64,000 bases of DNA, taken from Protopterus annectens. Its lineage: Eukaryota; Chordata; Ceratodontiformes; Protopteridae. Shown piece after piece: positions 32,740 through 43,116 of the stretch. The DNA lies in the NCBI RefSeq assembly GCF_019279795.1, contig NC_056738.1, forward strand, positions 405,301,245 to 405,365,244, read 5' to 3'. Below the pieces are notes generated by a model. It saw only the letters and a program-made list of their open reading frames with translations, had not been told where the DNA came from and searched no databases. The position numbers and the translations under genes are program-made. Every line of letters begins with the position of its first letter. Within the stretch, counting starts at the first letter, position 1.

Positions 32740-34526
32740 ATGTCAGTAAAAGTTAACAACTGTATTTCTTGTGGGAAGCAAATACCTCATAAGGATTTTC
32801 ATTCTTATTGTATTCCTTGCCTGGGCCCTGACCATGACGTTGCTAGTTGTCGGTTTTGTGCTAGATTCAACCAACGCACTATTAAGCATCGGTTCGATTT
32901 TGCTTTACATTATTTTGGCGGAAGGTTTAACTGTATAATGCCATCAGAACAATTGACGACCAGAGTTCATAAAAAGCGCAAAGACAAAGAAAAGGACAGG
33001 CATCCAAGGTACAAAACCGACGATGAAGCTTCTTCTAGGTCAGTCACCGGTTCTCAGTGAGGTGCTTTCGCAGCCCCTGACGCCTGCTACCTCAGAGCCA
33101 CAGGCCGCTGACGACTCCCACGTGGAGCCAGCTAGGCCTCTGGATACTTAAGGTATTGGACACTCAGAAACTATTCCCTCAGATGGGTCCGGAGCTGCTG
33201 AGCAGGCATCGGCTTCTAAGGGTGTTTTCAGACCTACACAGGTATATGTAAAGCCTACTACAGCTTCCAAAGCAAAGACTAAAGCAGTTCTAAAGACAAA
33301 GAAACAAGTACAGCATTCTCCTGGACAGACTTCCATGCCTAAAAAACAGATGCTCAAAATGGCCGAAGACCTAATTACCTTGATCAGGGGTTCCCATCCC
33401 CCTCCTGACAAGAGGCCTAGGCAAGAGACAGAATATGAATCTTCAGATCAGGTTTCCATTTCCTCTGACTCCTCTTCTGAACAGGAATACTCTCTTCCTC
33501 CTTATGAGGATTCTGATGCTGAAGAATCTATCCCTTTAGCCTCTCCGCCTGAGGATTTTTCTTTTGGGGAAACCCTGCATACCATGAGGGAGCACTTCCA
33601 CTGGGAGAGCCAAGACTACTCAGAATCTAAGAAAAGGCTTAGAGATTTTCTTTTATTACCTCAGCACAGGCCTCTGGCTATTCCTCCTGTGTTAGACATT
33701 GTAGATGATGTATTTTCAGAGTTCGGCCTTTCTCCTGACTCTTTACCCCCTGCCCCTGTTAAACCAGACAGATTCTACAGGGTTCCAGATTCACATAAAT
33801 TTCTTTATAAAAACCCTGCTGCTGACCCAGAAACTATTTCTCAGGGTCCCAAAGGGGTCAAGTCTTCTACTGCAAAAAATCCTACCCCCTCTGATAAGGA
33901 TTCAAGGGCGCTAGACAGATGGGGAAAAAAGTTTACACTTCTTCTACTTTGGCTGTCAGGGCTTTAAATTGTCAATTTCATATGCTTAAATATCAGCAAT
34001 ACTTAATATCACTGCTAAAACAGAAAATGTCAAATTCTGATTGTGCAGAAAATAAGGAAATGCAGGATTTATTGCATGCAACTGAACAAGTGGGAAAGCA
34101 TACATTGCAATGTGGTTTTGATTCTCTGGAGGCCTCTTGCAGGGCTGCAGTTACGGGTTCTGTCATTAGGAGGCATGCTTGGTTAAAGGAACAGAATTTG
34201 CCTGATCATGTTAAAGCAAAATTATTAGATGCTCCATTACAGCATGATACCTTAAAGCAGAGGATGTTTTGAAGAAAATGGAGGACAAAGCGAAATCTAT
34301 GCAAACAGTAAAGGATTTCTTACAGGTACAGCCACCCAGATTTAGCAGGAACTGGCCTACAAAGAATTGGTCCTTTCCACTGTCAGACAGGCCACAAAGA
34401 GGCAGATACAGATGCCCCAGAGGCAGATCCCAGCCCCAGGGCTCATACAGGCCTAAACAGTGGGACGCTTCTACCTCCAAAAGCGGAGAAGGCAAATCAC
34501 AGCCATACAGGAAACAGTCCCAATGA
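32740..34526 (+). pseudogene. DIRS gag, frameshifted
   Basis: The first ATG after the terminal repeat is 32740 (MSVKVNNCISCGKQ). The N-terminus has Cys pairs CISC, CIPC and CRFC with nearby His, a zinc-finger-like nucleic-acid-binding head, followed by a Lys/Arg-rich stretch (HKKRKDKEKDR). After a frameshift near 33055 and a TAA near 33150, the frame at 33335-33967 has an acidic Ser-rich segment (SDSSSEQEYSLPPYEDSD). Next are 33919-34272 with AAVTGSVIRRHAWLKEQNLP, the conserved DIRS gag core, and 34269-34526 with a basic RGRYRCPRGRSQPQG tail. Four lesions, mostly at A or T runs, break it. Confidence 0.82.
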
Positions 34527-34557
34527 CTTCCCTCTGCCAGCACCAAACACTTATCTT

Positions 34558-36435
34558 TTGGCAGCCCCCTTAGGGGGGAAAACTAGCACTTTTATCTCAA
34601 AATTGGCACATGATCACCCAGGACAAACGGGTTTTGAATATAGTGTCCCAGGGCTACAGGTTCCACTTTCACACCCTGCCAAGGGCAAAAGGTATGCCAG
34701 ACCTGCCACACAATCAATGGGCAGAGGCACAAAAACAAGTTTCATCCCTCATGGACAGGAGGGCCATTCAGCAAGTATCACAGCAAGTGCAGGGACAAGT
34801 ATTTTACTCAAGACTTTTCTTGGTACCCAGAAAGGACAAAGCCTGGTGACCAATACTGGACCTGTCTATTCTAAATACATTTCTGGACGTCCCAAAATTC
34901 AAGATGTTGACTCTGCAGCAGATTCTGCCCATGCTGGGCAAGAAGGCTTGGCTTGTAACTTTGGACCTAAAAGAGGCATACCTGCATATCCCAATCAGAC
35001 AATCTTGCAGAAGATACCTCAGATTCATAGCTGGCTCAATGCACTACCAATTCTCTGCACTGCCCTTTGGCTTATCTACTGCACCCAGGGTCTTCACAAA
35101 ATACCTGGCACCAGTAATTGCATTTTGCAGACAAAGAGGAATTCAAATATATCCTTACTTGGATGACTGCCTCATTCAAGCAGAGAACAAGGACATTCTA
35201 CTAAAGCATCTGGCGTTTGTAAAAATATTATTAATTTGCCTAGGGTACACAGTAAACGAAAATAAATCAAAACTAGTACCCTCTCAAGAGATAATATTCC
35301 TGGGTGCAAGCTTAAATACAACTGCCTAGATGGCTTATCTCACGCCAGACAAACAAAGGCAACTGACTTCTTACTTCAAAATGTTGGCAACAAAGGTCCA
35401 GTTATCTGCAAGAAAAATTCTGCAGGCTTTGGGTTTCATGGCATCCTGCATTCTGCTAATTCCATATGCCAGACTGCATATGAGGAAACTACAGTGGTAT
35501 CTAAAAAGTGTTTGGACTCAACATTGTCACAGTCTGGAAACATTAATTACCCTCATTCCTTGCCTGCAACAGGAGTTTCGATGGTGGGCTCAGGCCTGTC
35601 ACCACAACAAGGGACAGCCATTCACCCTACCCACAGCCAGGCAATCAATAACAACAGATGCATCAGATTATGCCTGAGGGGCCCACATGGCAGGAAAATG
35701 CATTCATGGCACATGGCCCACAAGCCAAATGCATCTTCACATCAATCAAAAAGAGATGCTAGCTGTTCAAAATGCCCTGACAGCTTTCAAGGATCTACTT
35801 CATCCAGGACAACTACTGATAAGGGCGGACAATACCGCAGTCGTGTGGTACATAAACAAGCAGGGAGGCACACATTCCTACCCCCTCTGCAGACAAGCCA
35901 TGACTTTGTGGGACACAGCATTGACTTATCAAATACACCTGCAAGCACAATTCCTGCCAGGAAAGAAAAATACTCTGGCAGACAAACTAAGCAGAAGCCT
36001 CATGGATCCCCATGAGTGGAAACTGGATCCACAAGTCTTCAGCATGATAACAAAGAAATGGGGATGCCCAGACATAGATTTATTTGCTTCCCCTCACAAC
36101 TGCCAACTACAGAGATTCTGCACAAGGACTTATCACAAGCAAGCATGGAAAGTGGATGCTCTATCATTCAGCTGGAAAACCCTAACAGTGTGTATGCCTT
36201 TCCTCCTCTGCCTCTCCTCCCCAAGGTACTCCTAAAGGTCAGACAAGAGAAGCCAAAAATGATTCTGATTGCGCCAGACTGGCTCCGCCAGCACTGGTAC
36301 CCAATCCTAAGGAACTTGAATCAATGCCCAGCATGGACATTACCTCAAATTCCTCACTTACTGACCCAACGAAACAATCAGATCCTGCACAGCCAACTCA
36401 GAACCCTAAATCTGGCAGCATGGCGAATAATGTAG
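34558..36435 (+). pseudogene. DIRS reverse transcriptase-RNase H, broken by stops
   Basis: Mostly one frame from 34610 to 36235. RT blocks: FYSRLFLVPRKDKAW, VTLDLKEAYLHIPI (motif A), LPFGLSTAPRVFTK (motif B) and YPYLDDCLIQ with YLDD at 35156-35167. RNase H blocks: ITTDASDYA, HINQKEMLAVQNAL, IRADNTAVVWYINKQGG and NTLADKLSR. The C-terminal DIRS-type region has CPDIDLFASPHNCQLQRF and, after a frameshift near 36210, LIAPDWLRQHWYPIL. Stops: TGA 34847-34849 (CGA to TGA type), TAG 35327-35329 and TGA 35675-35677 (Trp to stop). Catalytic residues are all present. Confidence 0.9.
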
Positions 36436-37475
36436 CCATTCAGAACACACCTCTCTCTAAAGCAGTGATGGATGTCATTTTGGAGGCCAGGAGGCCCAGT
36501 ACCAGAAAATCTTATGCAGAAAAATGGAAAAGATTCTGTGCTTGGAACCAGGCACAAGGAATTGACATGTTTGTACCAAATATTCCTCAGATTTTACAAT
36601 ACCTAACTGAGATGCTGGACAAAGGCCTTTCCTTTTCATCAGTTAAAATCCATGCCTCTGCTATTTCAGCTCATTACAATACGGAACCACCTATTTTTTC
36701 ACATCCGTTGCTAAGGCAGTACCTCAGAGGGGCCAAAAACATAAGACCCCCAAGGAGAGCACCAATACCTGCATGGGACCTCAATTATGTCTTGGAAAAA
36801 CTCACACTGCCACCTTTTGAGCCAGCCAATACAGCTGAAATAAAGTTCTTATCTTGGAAAACAGCTCTGCTCCTAGCAATAACCTTCGCTAGACGAGTCT
36901 CAGAGTTACAGGCACTCATGGCTGTGGAACCTTTTATCATTTTCCATCAAGACAGGGTTTCTGTGAGGATGAACCCCACATTTATGCCTAAAGTAGTGTC
37001 CAGTGTGGCCCTTAACCAAACCATTCATTTGCCTACTTTTTATCCAAACTCACAGAATAAGGGTGAGAGACTCCTGCATTCTTTGAACATACACAGACAG
37101 CTATGCTTCTACTTGGACAGAACTAAAGCTTTCAGAAAGACTGAGCAACTCTTAGTGGCATATGCTGCAGGATCACAAGGAAAGGCTATCTCAAAGCAGA
37201 CTATTTCAAAATGGGTAGGCCACTGCATTCGTTTCTGTTACTCACAACATGGCAAATCAGTGCCTAAGGGCATTAGACCACATTCAACCAGAGCAGCAGC
37301 CACTTCAGCAGCCTTCCTCAGAGGAGTACCAACCAAAGACATTTTAGAGGCTGCAACCTGGAGTTCAGTGCACACTTTTACCAAGCACTACCACTTACCT
37401 CTCTACTCTACATCCAGAGCAGGCTTTGCCACTGCAGTTCTGCAGGGCCTTATAGCCTCTCCTAATCCTATTTAG
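36324..37475 (+). CDS. DIRS tyrosine recombinase, open frame of 383 codons
   Basis: This enzyme replaces the integrase of other retrotransposons: it inserts the circular DNA copy by site-specific recombination in the nucleus. The frame is unbroken. Residues visible: first catalytic Arg in ARRVSELQAL (R191), H-x-x-R box HSTRAAATSAA (H320, R323), Trp at 346 in ATWSSVHTF, and the nucleophile Tyr at 356 in FTKHYHLPLY. An N-terminal SAM-like domain with RRPSTRKSYAEKWKRFCAWN precedes the catalytic domain. The start may be 36324 or the internal ATG at 36420; the frame overlaps the end of the RT ORF, as usual in DIRS. It could still fold as an active recombinase. Confidence 0.92.
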   Translation: MPSMDITSNSSLTDPTKQSDPAQPTQNPKSGSMANNVAIQNTPLSKAVMDVILEARRPSTRKSYAEKWKRFCAWNQAQGIDMFVPNIPQILQYLTEMLDKGLSFSSVKIHASAISAHYNTEPPIFSHPLLRQYLRGAKNIRPPRRAPIPAWDLNYVLEKLTLPPFEPANTAEIKFLSWKTALLLAITFARRVSELQALMAVEPFIIFHQDRVSVRMNPTFMPKVVSSVALNQTIHLPTFYPNSQNKGERLLHSLNIHRQLCFYLDRTKAFRKTEQLLVAYAAGSQGKAISKQTISKWVGHCIRFCYSQHGKSVPKGIRPHSTRAAATSAAFLRGVPTKDILEAATWSSVHTFTKHYHLPLYSTSRAGFATAVLQGLIASPNPI

Positions 37476-37500
37476 ACCCAGCCACCCAACCTCAGCTTTG

Positions 37501-37606
37501 GGATTCAACCCAAGTGTAATGACTGCAACAGTGAAACATGATGAACATAGTACAGTTGTGTACCTACCATAAATGTAGATGTTCGAGTGTATTCACTGTT
37601 GCAGTA
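37501..37606 (+). repeat. DIRS internal complementary region
   Basis: The first half (AACCCAAGTGTAATGACTGC onward) is the inverse of the element's left end. The second half (GTACAGTTGTGTACCTACC then ATAAATGTAGATGTTCGAG) is the inverse of its right end. The junction lies near 37550. In DIRS-1-type elements this segment templates completion of the two ends and circularisation. Confidence 0.92.
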
Positions 37607-37779
37607 CAGGTTACCTACCCACCATCCCCCTTTTCTTTGCTGGGACTTATCTGTTCTTCTCTATCCTATACAACCTATGTGGTGTATTTGCTTGTAGATG
37701 AAGGAAATGTTTATTTTAGTGCATGCATACTTATTGTCATAATTTTTAGCCTACCTATTTGGGGGCACCTGACATCTGG

Positions 37780-37992
37780 GGCAAGAAAAACTGAAGAAAA
37801 TGGTGTCGGCTGCATCTTTTATACCCCTGGTGCACTGACATCAGGGAAGAGGTGACACCAACCAATGCCGGACCTAGACTTTGGAATTCAGGCTGACTGC
37901 AGGTAGCCTGCCAGCAGGATAACCCAAGTGTAATGATTGCAACATTGAATACACTCGAACATCTACATTTATGGTAGGTACACAACTGTACT
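37780..37992 (+). repeat. DIRS right inverted terminal repeat with extension
   Basis: Inverse of the left repeat up to about 37966, then an extra 26 bp (CTACATTTATGGTAGGTACA onward) present only at this end and, inverted, in the internal complementary region. This asymmetry is characteristic of DIRS-1-like termini. Confidence 0.9.
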
Positions 37993-38370
37993 CTACTGTT
38001 GTTTAATTCACAAAAGAAAATAAATTGAATTAACAGAACCAAGCTATTTGTTTCTGTGATACAAAATTACAGCCACTGCTTTCAATGTCATGAATTAAAA
38101 AGCGTACTTACACTTATTCTGTGTAGTTTCTTTCAGCTGTTGTCTGTCATTTGTCAGTAAAGACTGGCAGTAGCTAATAAGCCAAGGGTAAGTATTGCAG
38201 ATAATTTGAGGTAAACCAGATCCTTGTTGCTTGAAGTTGCTCTGATTGCTAGTGAACTGTAGTTCAGGTTTGGGACAATGACCACCAGATGGCAGCAGAA
38301 GACAGGTCTTTGTATCTTCCTCCTTAAAGAACAAAGTCAAGAAAAAAATTCAGTAGATGGCATTGGCTGT
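37993..38370. other. Spacer, no gene seen
   Basis: No recognised feature; the minus frame 38095-38340 has no domain I recognise. Confidence 0.4.
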
Positions 38371-38678
38371 CATACATCTGAAATGCCCAGATTTTTGCAG
38401 AATGTCCAGATTTTGCCTCATATTTCTGGTCTCTTCCTCATAAAAGTTGGTGTTTTCTGCCAAATTACTAAGTAGTGAAGTCACTAAATAATGACACATA
38501 TTTGAGTTTCAGTCTTTACAGCCTTCAGAAAATGTATGCTAACTCAACAACTGCTGTTCTAGCAACTTTCTAAGGTGATAAGAGCAATATTTAAAATCTG
38601 TCCCTAATTTGTGGTCTTTGTCCCTCCATTATTTAAGGCTTTGTCCAGATTTCTTGTGCTAGGAGGTTGAGAGGTATG
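38371..38678 (+). mobile_element. hAT-like MITE, copy 2
   Basis: Same family and orientation as the copy at 779-1070. The left end CATACATCTGAAATGCCCAG is diverged; the right end AGGAGGTTGAGAGGTATG is well kept. Flanking octamers TTGGCTGT (38363-38370) and TTGGCAAT (38679-38686) agree at six of eight positions, fitting an old 8-bp target duplication. Confidence 0.75.
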
Positions 38679-39203
38679 TTGGCAATGCAGCATAATATAA
38701 CCTGTGCTCATAATGATAATATAAAAAGACTTGCTATCTTATGAGTCTTCCTTTTGTGAAGCTAGGCCACTCTTTGCAACTCTCTCATCTCCATAATAAA
38801 CTCAGTCTTTGAAGACCCTTCTCCACTTCTTCCTTCTGTGTTTATAACTTCACTGCACATCTCATCCAGTTTTGAAATCATCAAATTGTATATGCTATCA
38901 CATATGCCATATGTGCATATTTTATTTAACTGCTCCACTCTGAAAGGGTTCCCTCTTAGATCCCTGCTTAATCACTGCTCCTTCTCAGCCTGTGACCAAT
39001 CGTCCCCATGATTTAGAATTCCACACCTTTATCTTCCTATTATAAATGTTGATATAATTTTCCACTTTTTCATTCTATTTCCTAACCAAAACATGCTTTG
39101 ACTACACCCTTGATTTCATAGCCTATTCTTATTAAGCCATTTTACATTTTGATTAGCTTTTTCTGTATTTCCCTAGGGCTACTTGTCTTTCTTCAAACCT
39201 GTA

Positions 39204-39510
39204 CATACTGTCAACTTCCTAGCACAAGAAATCTGGACAAAGCCAAAAATAATGTGGGCCAAAGGCTCAACATATAGGGACAGATTTCAAATATTGCTCT
39301 TTTAAACCTTGATAGTTGTTAGACTAACATGATTTATAATAGCATGCATTTTTCAAAGGATATGAAGTCTGAAACTCAAATGTCACCATTATTTAGTGAA
39401 TTCAGTCCTCAGTGATTTGCTTGAAAACCATAAATGTTATGAGAAACAGACCAAAAATATGAGGCAAAAATCTGGACATTCTATAAAAATCTGGAGAGTT
39501 GAGAGGTATG
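39204..39510 (-). mobile_element. hAT-like MITE, copy 3
   Basis: Reverse-orientation copy. Flanking octamers AACCTGTA (39196-39203) and AGCCTGTA (39511-39518) match at seven of eight positions, the best duplication in the family. Its right end and duplication were later copied by the foldback insertion that follows, so the MITE is older. Confidence 0.8.
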
Positions 39511-39518
39511 AGCCTGTA
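39504..39518. repeat. Foldback target-site duplication (left)
   Basis: AGGTATGAGCCTGTA, repeated exactly at 40107-40121. It consists of the last seven bases of the hAT-like MITE plus that MITE's own 8-bp duplication. Confidence 0.85.
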
Positions 39519-40106
39519 GAGAAAACCAGGAGACCAAAAAAAACAAGTGTTTTTTAGCGCTTTCATCCACAAATTTAATACGTGAACTTCTTCAGAAACA
39601 CTTACACAATAAACCCAGTTCCTTAAATACTTGACAATACAGGAAATGACCTCATATTGATTAATTGATTTTGTTGAAAAAATTATTATATATATATATA
39701 TATACACATAAATGTATATAAAAAATAATGAGGATAAAAAATCATAAATGAACATAAATAAACATAAATAAATACAACCCAGTTCAGGAAAGTATGTTAC
39801 CGTGAAAAAAATATATATATGTATATAAAAATACATATGCATATTTGTTTCTATAAACAAATAAAACAATGATGAATATATAGTAATGATGAATTAATAA
39901 AAAAATTATTATATGTATAAAATATATATGAAAGTGTGTATGTGTATATAGTTAGTTGATGTGTTGTCTATACTTTAAGAAACATTTTAAATTAATAGAC
40001 TCATTAAGGCCAGGCGGCTTATCAGCCCCCAGCACAAGTTGCCACAGAGTCTCTTTACACTCCAAAATATAATTTTTTGGTCTCTTGGTTTTCTCTACAG
40101 TTTTTC
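39519..40106. mobile_element. PLE-tail foldback insertion, 588 bp
   Basis: The ends are inverted: GAGAAAACCAGGAGACCAAA at the left, and at about 40075-40097 its inverse TTGGTCTCTTGGTTTTCTC. The insert is flanked by an exact 15-bp direct repeat, AGGTATGAGCCTGTA, at 39504-39518 and 40107-40121. On the minus strand 39595-39556 reads CTGAAGAAGTTC then GGATGAAAGCGCT, resembling the tail of the PLE at 42.0 kb. The interior has AT microsatellite-like runs (39.68-39.92 kb). I interpret it as a PLE 3' tail inserted with an inversion. Confidence 0.7.
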
Positions 40107-40121
40107 AGGTATGAGCCTGTA

Positions 40122-40400
40122 CCATAATGGCAGATGCATGGATGTAACACTCCAGATGGTGCCTCATCACTGCAGAGGAAAGAGGCAAAACCACCATACT
40201 GTCACACAGTAGTACACTGGCTTTTCTTGCATGTTCACTGATTTTCCTTTTGATTACCATCCCATGATCCCCCTTCTCATTAAAGGTTACCAGATACACA
40301 GCCTGCATGCAGTACGGCTCTATATTAGTGTATTGAATGGACTAAATAGCGAAAGCTTTTTTTGTAAAACAATTTCCATAAGGCTACTCAATAAGACACT
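40122..40400 (-). other. Unrecognised open segment
   Basis: The minus frame 40308-40105 is open for 67 codons (QAVYLVTFNEKGDHGMVIKR and later LSSAVMRHHLECYIHASAIM). It has a protein-like composition, but I recognise no family. It sits just beyond the point where PLE-1 reverse-transcriptase similarity stops, so it may be older DNA into which PLE-1 inserted, possibly part of another element or an exon. Confidence 0.35.
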
Positions 40401-40404
40401 TTTC

Positions 40405-41321
40405 TCATGACCTAAACCCAAATGAAGGGCTAAAAATTGAAAAAAAAAAAACAATCAATACCAATGTCATGGGGAATACTGGAATACAAATCCTTGACAT
40501 CAATTCATAGAAAAATGATGTCATCCCTATACAAAGAGTCATTGACAACAGAAAGAAAATCCCATGAATCTTTAAGTAAAAAAGAATAGTTTTTAAACAC
40601 ATCTTTTGTCTCCTGATCAATGTATTTGGCAATAAAAGGTCTTGGAACCTTTAGCATCTACAGTTTGCCTCAATGGGGGGTCTTCCAGACATTTGTGGAC
40701 CTTAGGAAGTCCAAATACTGTGGGTGTTCTAGGAAACTGGATTTTGAGATACTCTAAAACACCCAAGGAAATCTGGTTATTAAGAACCAGATCCTCCAAA
40801 AACAAATCAGTCCGGTGTAATGCACCATTCAGCTCATTTAAAGAAATTTCCACATAAACATCAGTAAACAAAATAGCTAACATTTTGTTAATATAATCAT
40901 TTTGACTCATGACAACCAGACCACCACCCTTGTCTGGCTGCATGATATGTATCGAAGTATGACCTCTAATCTCTTGTAATAAATGAAACTCATCAAAGGT
41001 CAAATTGACAGGACATTTCAGATGGCCGGACATGGTTCTCCTGATTTCATCCTCACACAGTTTCTCAAAAGCCAAAATAAAAGGATGTAGTGGAGGGTTA
41101 AAAACACTGGGTCTCTTGTTAATCTGTGTCAATGAAGTCTGTAGTTCATTACCAAAAATAATATTAAAATTAAGTTTCCTTAAATACATTTTAAGTTGAA
41201 CAAGAATTTGATCAATCTTGCCCTTTTGTGCAGGGACAAATGTCAGGCCCTTTTGAAAAAGATTGGCCCATGCTTCAGTGACAACAACATGACTATAGTT
41301 CAATATTTTAAAGTCACCCAA
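40405..41321 (-). pseudogene. PLE-1 reverse transcriptase, N-terminal part
   Basis: The minus frame 41321-40617 has NLFQKGLTFVPAQKGKIDQ (PLE N-terminal block), MQPDKGGGLVVMSQNDYINK (the K-x-x-D-K-G-G block) and TPTVFGLPKVHKCLEDPPLR (F-Y-G-L-P-K-I-H-K). A frameshift near 40630 leads to text with DVKDLYSSIPHDIGI, the motif A region with the catalytic Asp (about 40.47 kb). Similarity then fades near 40.38 kb. No motif C. Confidence 0.85.
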
Positions 41322-41708
41322 GGTGTTATAGACAAACGTTGCTCACAATGTAGATTCATTCTTGAAGGTACTGATTGTTTTGTATATGATTTTGGGCAAA
41401 TCAAACACAGAAGGAGATTCAATTGTAATAGCAAAGGTATTGTTTATGTTGCTTTATGCCAATGTTGTAATTGTTTTTACACTGGCAAAACTATCAGGCA
41501 ATTTAGGTATAGGATCTATCAACATAATGATGACATCTCTAAAAAGGATGAACGCAATGCACTTTATAGGCACATAAAAAAATTTTCTGCTCATACTTTT
41601 AAATTTTCTGTCATTGACAATGTAGTTGTAGATCCTACAGGGGGTCCTCGTGATATTTTTCTTGAATTTTTGGACCTTAGATGGCAGTTAAAATTTTCCT
41701 GGGCTTAA
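41285..41708 (+). pseudogene. PLE-1 GIY-YIG endonuclease
   Basis: The plus frame ending at 41708 contains a zinc-binding pair (KRCSQC) and then GIVYVALCQCCNCFYTGKTI with RQFRYRIYQH. This is the PLE GIY-YIG nuclease core: G-I-V-Y stands for GIY, Y-T-G for YIG, followed by the catalytic Arg. The domain ends after about 60 more residues (RHIKKFSAHTFKFSVIDNV). It normally nicks the genomic target. Here it lacks the upstream reverse transcriptase, so it is a fragment. Confidence 0.85.
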
Positions 41709-41993
41709 TGATGTCATTTCCATTGCCAGTTTACTGAAACTCAAATCTATGTATGCTATCTAATTTATATATGTTATTCAATTTGTCACTTTTTTATATG
41801 TGTTATTCATCATTTTAATGTTTATACATTATATGCAGTGTGATTATTTATTAATTTGAACACATATATATTTTTAATATACATTTTGTATATTTTTACA
41901 TCTTTCACTTTAATTGATGAATTGGTTAATTAATTTATGTGACATTTTTGATTGTATGGGTATTTATGCTGACTGTTTGACTTATTCTTTGTT

Positions 41994-42030
41994 CTGATGA
42001 AGTCTTGCTATATCAGCGGATGAAAGTGCT
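41994..42030 (+). ncRNA. Hammerhead-like motif in PLE-1 tail
   Basis: CTGATGAAGTC, a 12-base loop, then GGATGAAAGTGCT. PLE terminal regions are known to carry hammerhead ribozymes with core CTGANGA and GAAA. Both core boxes can be placed here, but the base before GAAA is T rather than C and stem II is weak, so the copy is probably degenerate. Confidence 0.4.
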
Positions 42031-42080
42031 CAATGATTAAATTGCTTGGTTCAACGCTGTTGTTGTCTTTTTCAACATAT

Positions 42081-42690
42081 TGGTTTACTGTTTCATGTGT
42101 TTTTACCTTACAAGCATTTAACATCTACATTTTGTTTTTATAGTCTTTCTGTTTACTTGACTTATTCTTATGTCTATAGCCATCTATTTTATTTATCCCT
42201 TCCCAGTGTACTTCCTGATGATGCAACATAGACATGGGGAGGCAAATATTTATGTACATCATAATAAGGGTGGGGGGGAGCTTTACTTAAATGCCCAGTC
42301 CATTTACTTGCCTTGCACTTAACACAGTAGTGCAATAACTTCAGCCTGGGTCACAAGCTTGCCATTATGTTTCCTTGTTGAAGATGATCTCTGCACTCTT
42401 TATGATCTAGTGCTGTTCAGGCAGAGAGGTATTCTACTTGTAGTTATTACAACTGCTTTCTGCACTATTGGCTTTCTTGCTGTTCTCTAGAAAAAGAGAG
42501 CAGATCCTTGACCACTTAATCCCTTAGGTTGCCATTCGAGCTTGGATTATTCATGATACAAATGGATGCTTTACATCTGTATGATTAAATTCTGCTTCAC
42601 TTTCTTGATGTGTGATTTAAAAAAAAGTCACTCGGGTATGTATTATTCAAGAATCATACTAAATAAGGACACAAGGGCTAAGTAATTTAT
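42081..42690. other. Spacer, no gene seen
   Basis: No recognised coding or repeat structure. Confidence 0.4.
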
Positions 42691-43116
42691 AAAGTGAAAA
42701 AATGAAAAAACTATCCCAACAGTCGACCAGGAATGCACCAACTTTATTCACCACAGAGAATTCCTGTGACTAAGTGCTCTCGCCATTGATTGGCTGGGTG
42801 AGCTGGTTTATATCCGAAAGCTTTGTCATTTTTTAATAAATTTTATTTGGCTTGACGCTGTGGAGAGACTATTTTATTTTTTTGCTGTTGCTTTGGTGTT
42901 GCTCTCTCCACCTTATCACTTGTTCCACATTTTTATTGTTTGAGAAGAGAAAAACTATCAACTAGCTCACCCAGCCAATCAATTGCGAAAGCGCTTAGTC
43001 ACAGGAATTCTCTGTGGTGAATAAAGTTGGTGTGTTCCTGGTTGACTGTTGGGATCGTTTTTTCATTTTATTTTTTTCACTTTCTCAGTCATTTTCCTTG
43101 TTGGGGTTTGTTCTCT
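42691..43116. mobile_element. PLE-tail foldback insertion, 426 bp
   Basis: Inverted arms of about 115 bp (roughly 42691-42806 and 42957-43086) share GCACCAACTTTATTCACCAC, AGAGAATTCCTGTGACTAAG and ATTGATTGGCTGGGTGAGCT with their inverses. The right arm reads GCGAAAGCGCTT then GTGAATAAAGTTGGTG, and the spacer reads CCGAAAGCTTTGTCATTTTT then AATAAATTTTATTTGGC; both look like PLE 3' tails. Exact 14-bp duplications, GCTAAGTAATTTAT, flank the insert at 42677-42690 and 43117-43130. Confidence 0.82.

Larger units (their letters stand above)
32420..37992 (+). mobile_element. Structurally complete DIRS retrotransposon
   Basis: A 5.57-kb tyrosine-recombinase retrotransposon. It has inverted terminal repeats of about 185-210 bp (32420-32603 and 37780-37966), a right-end extension (to 37992), and an internal complementary region (37501-37606) that joins the inverses of both ends. 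Gene order is gag, RT-RNase H, tyrosine recombinase. DIRS elements integrate as circles through recombination and make no target duplication; none is seen. Gag and RT carry a handful of stops and frameshifts, while the recombinase is open. That is a moderately young copy. Confidence 0.93.
40405..42080 (+). mobile_element. PLE-1, Penelope-like element with inverted 5' part
   Basis: The left part (40405-41321) encodes the N-terminal half of the reverse transcriptase on the minus strand; the right part (about 41285-41708) encodes the GIY-YIG endonuclease on the plus strand, followed by the 3' tail to about 42080. The two read away from a common junction near 41.3 kb. This is the layout expected when the 5' segment is inverted during target-primed reverse transcription. 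The palm and thumb of the reverse transcriptase are missing. Confidence 0.78.

Noticed and set aside
34558-35166. 202-codon plus frame in the DIRS RT region
   Set aside because: Most of it is out of frame; the RT motifs lie in the overlapping frame that starts at 34610.
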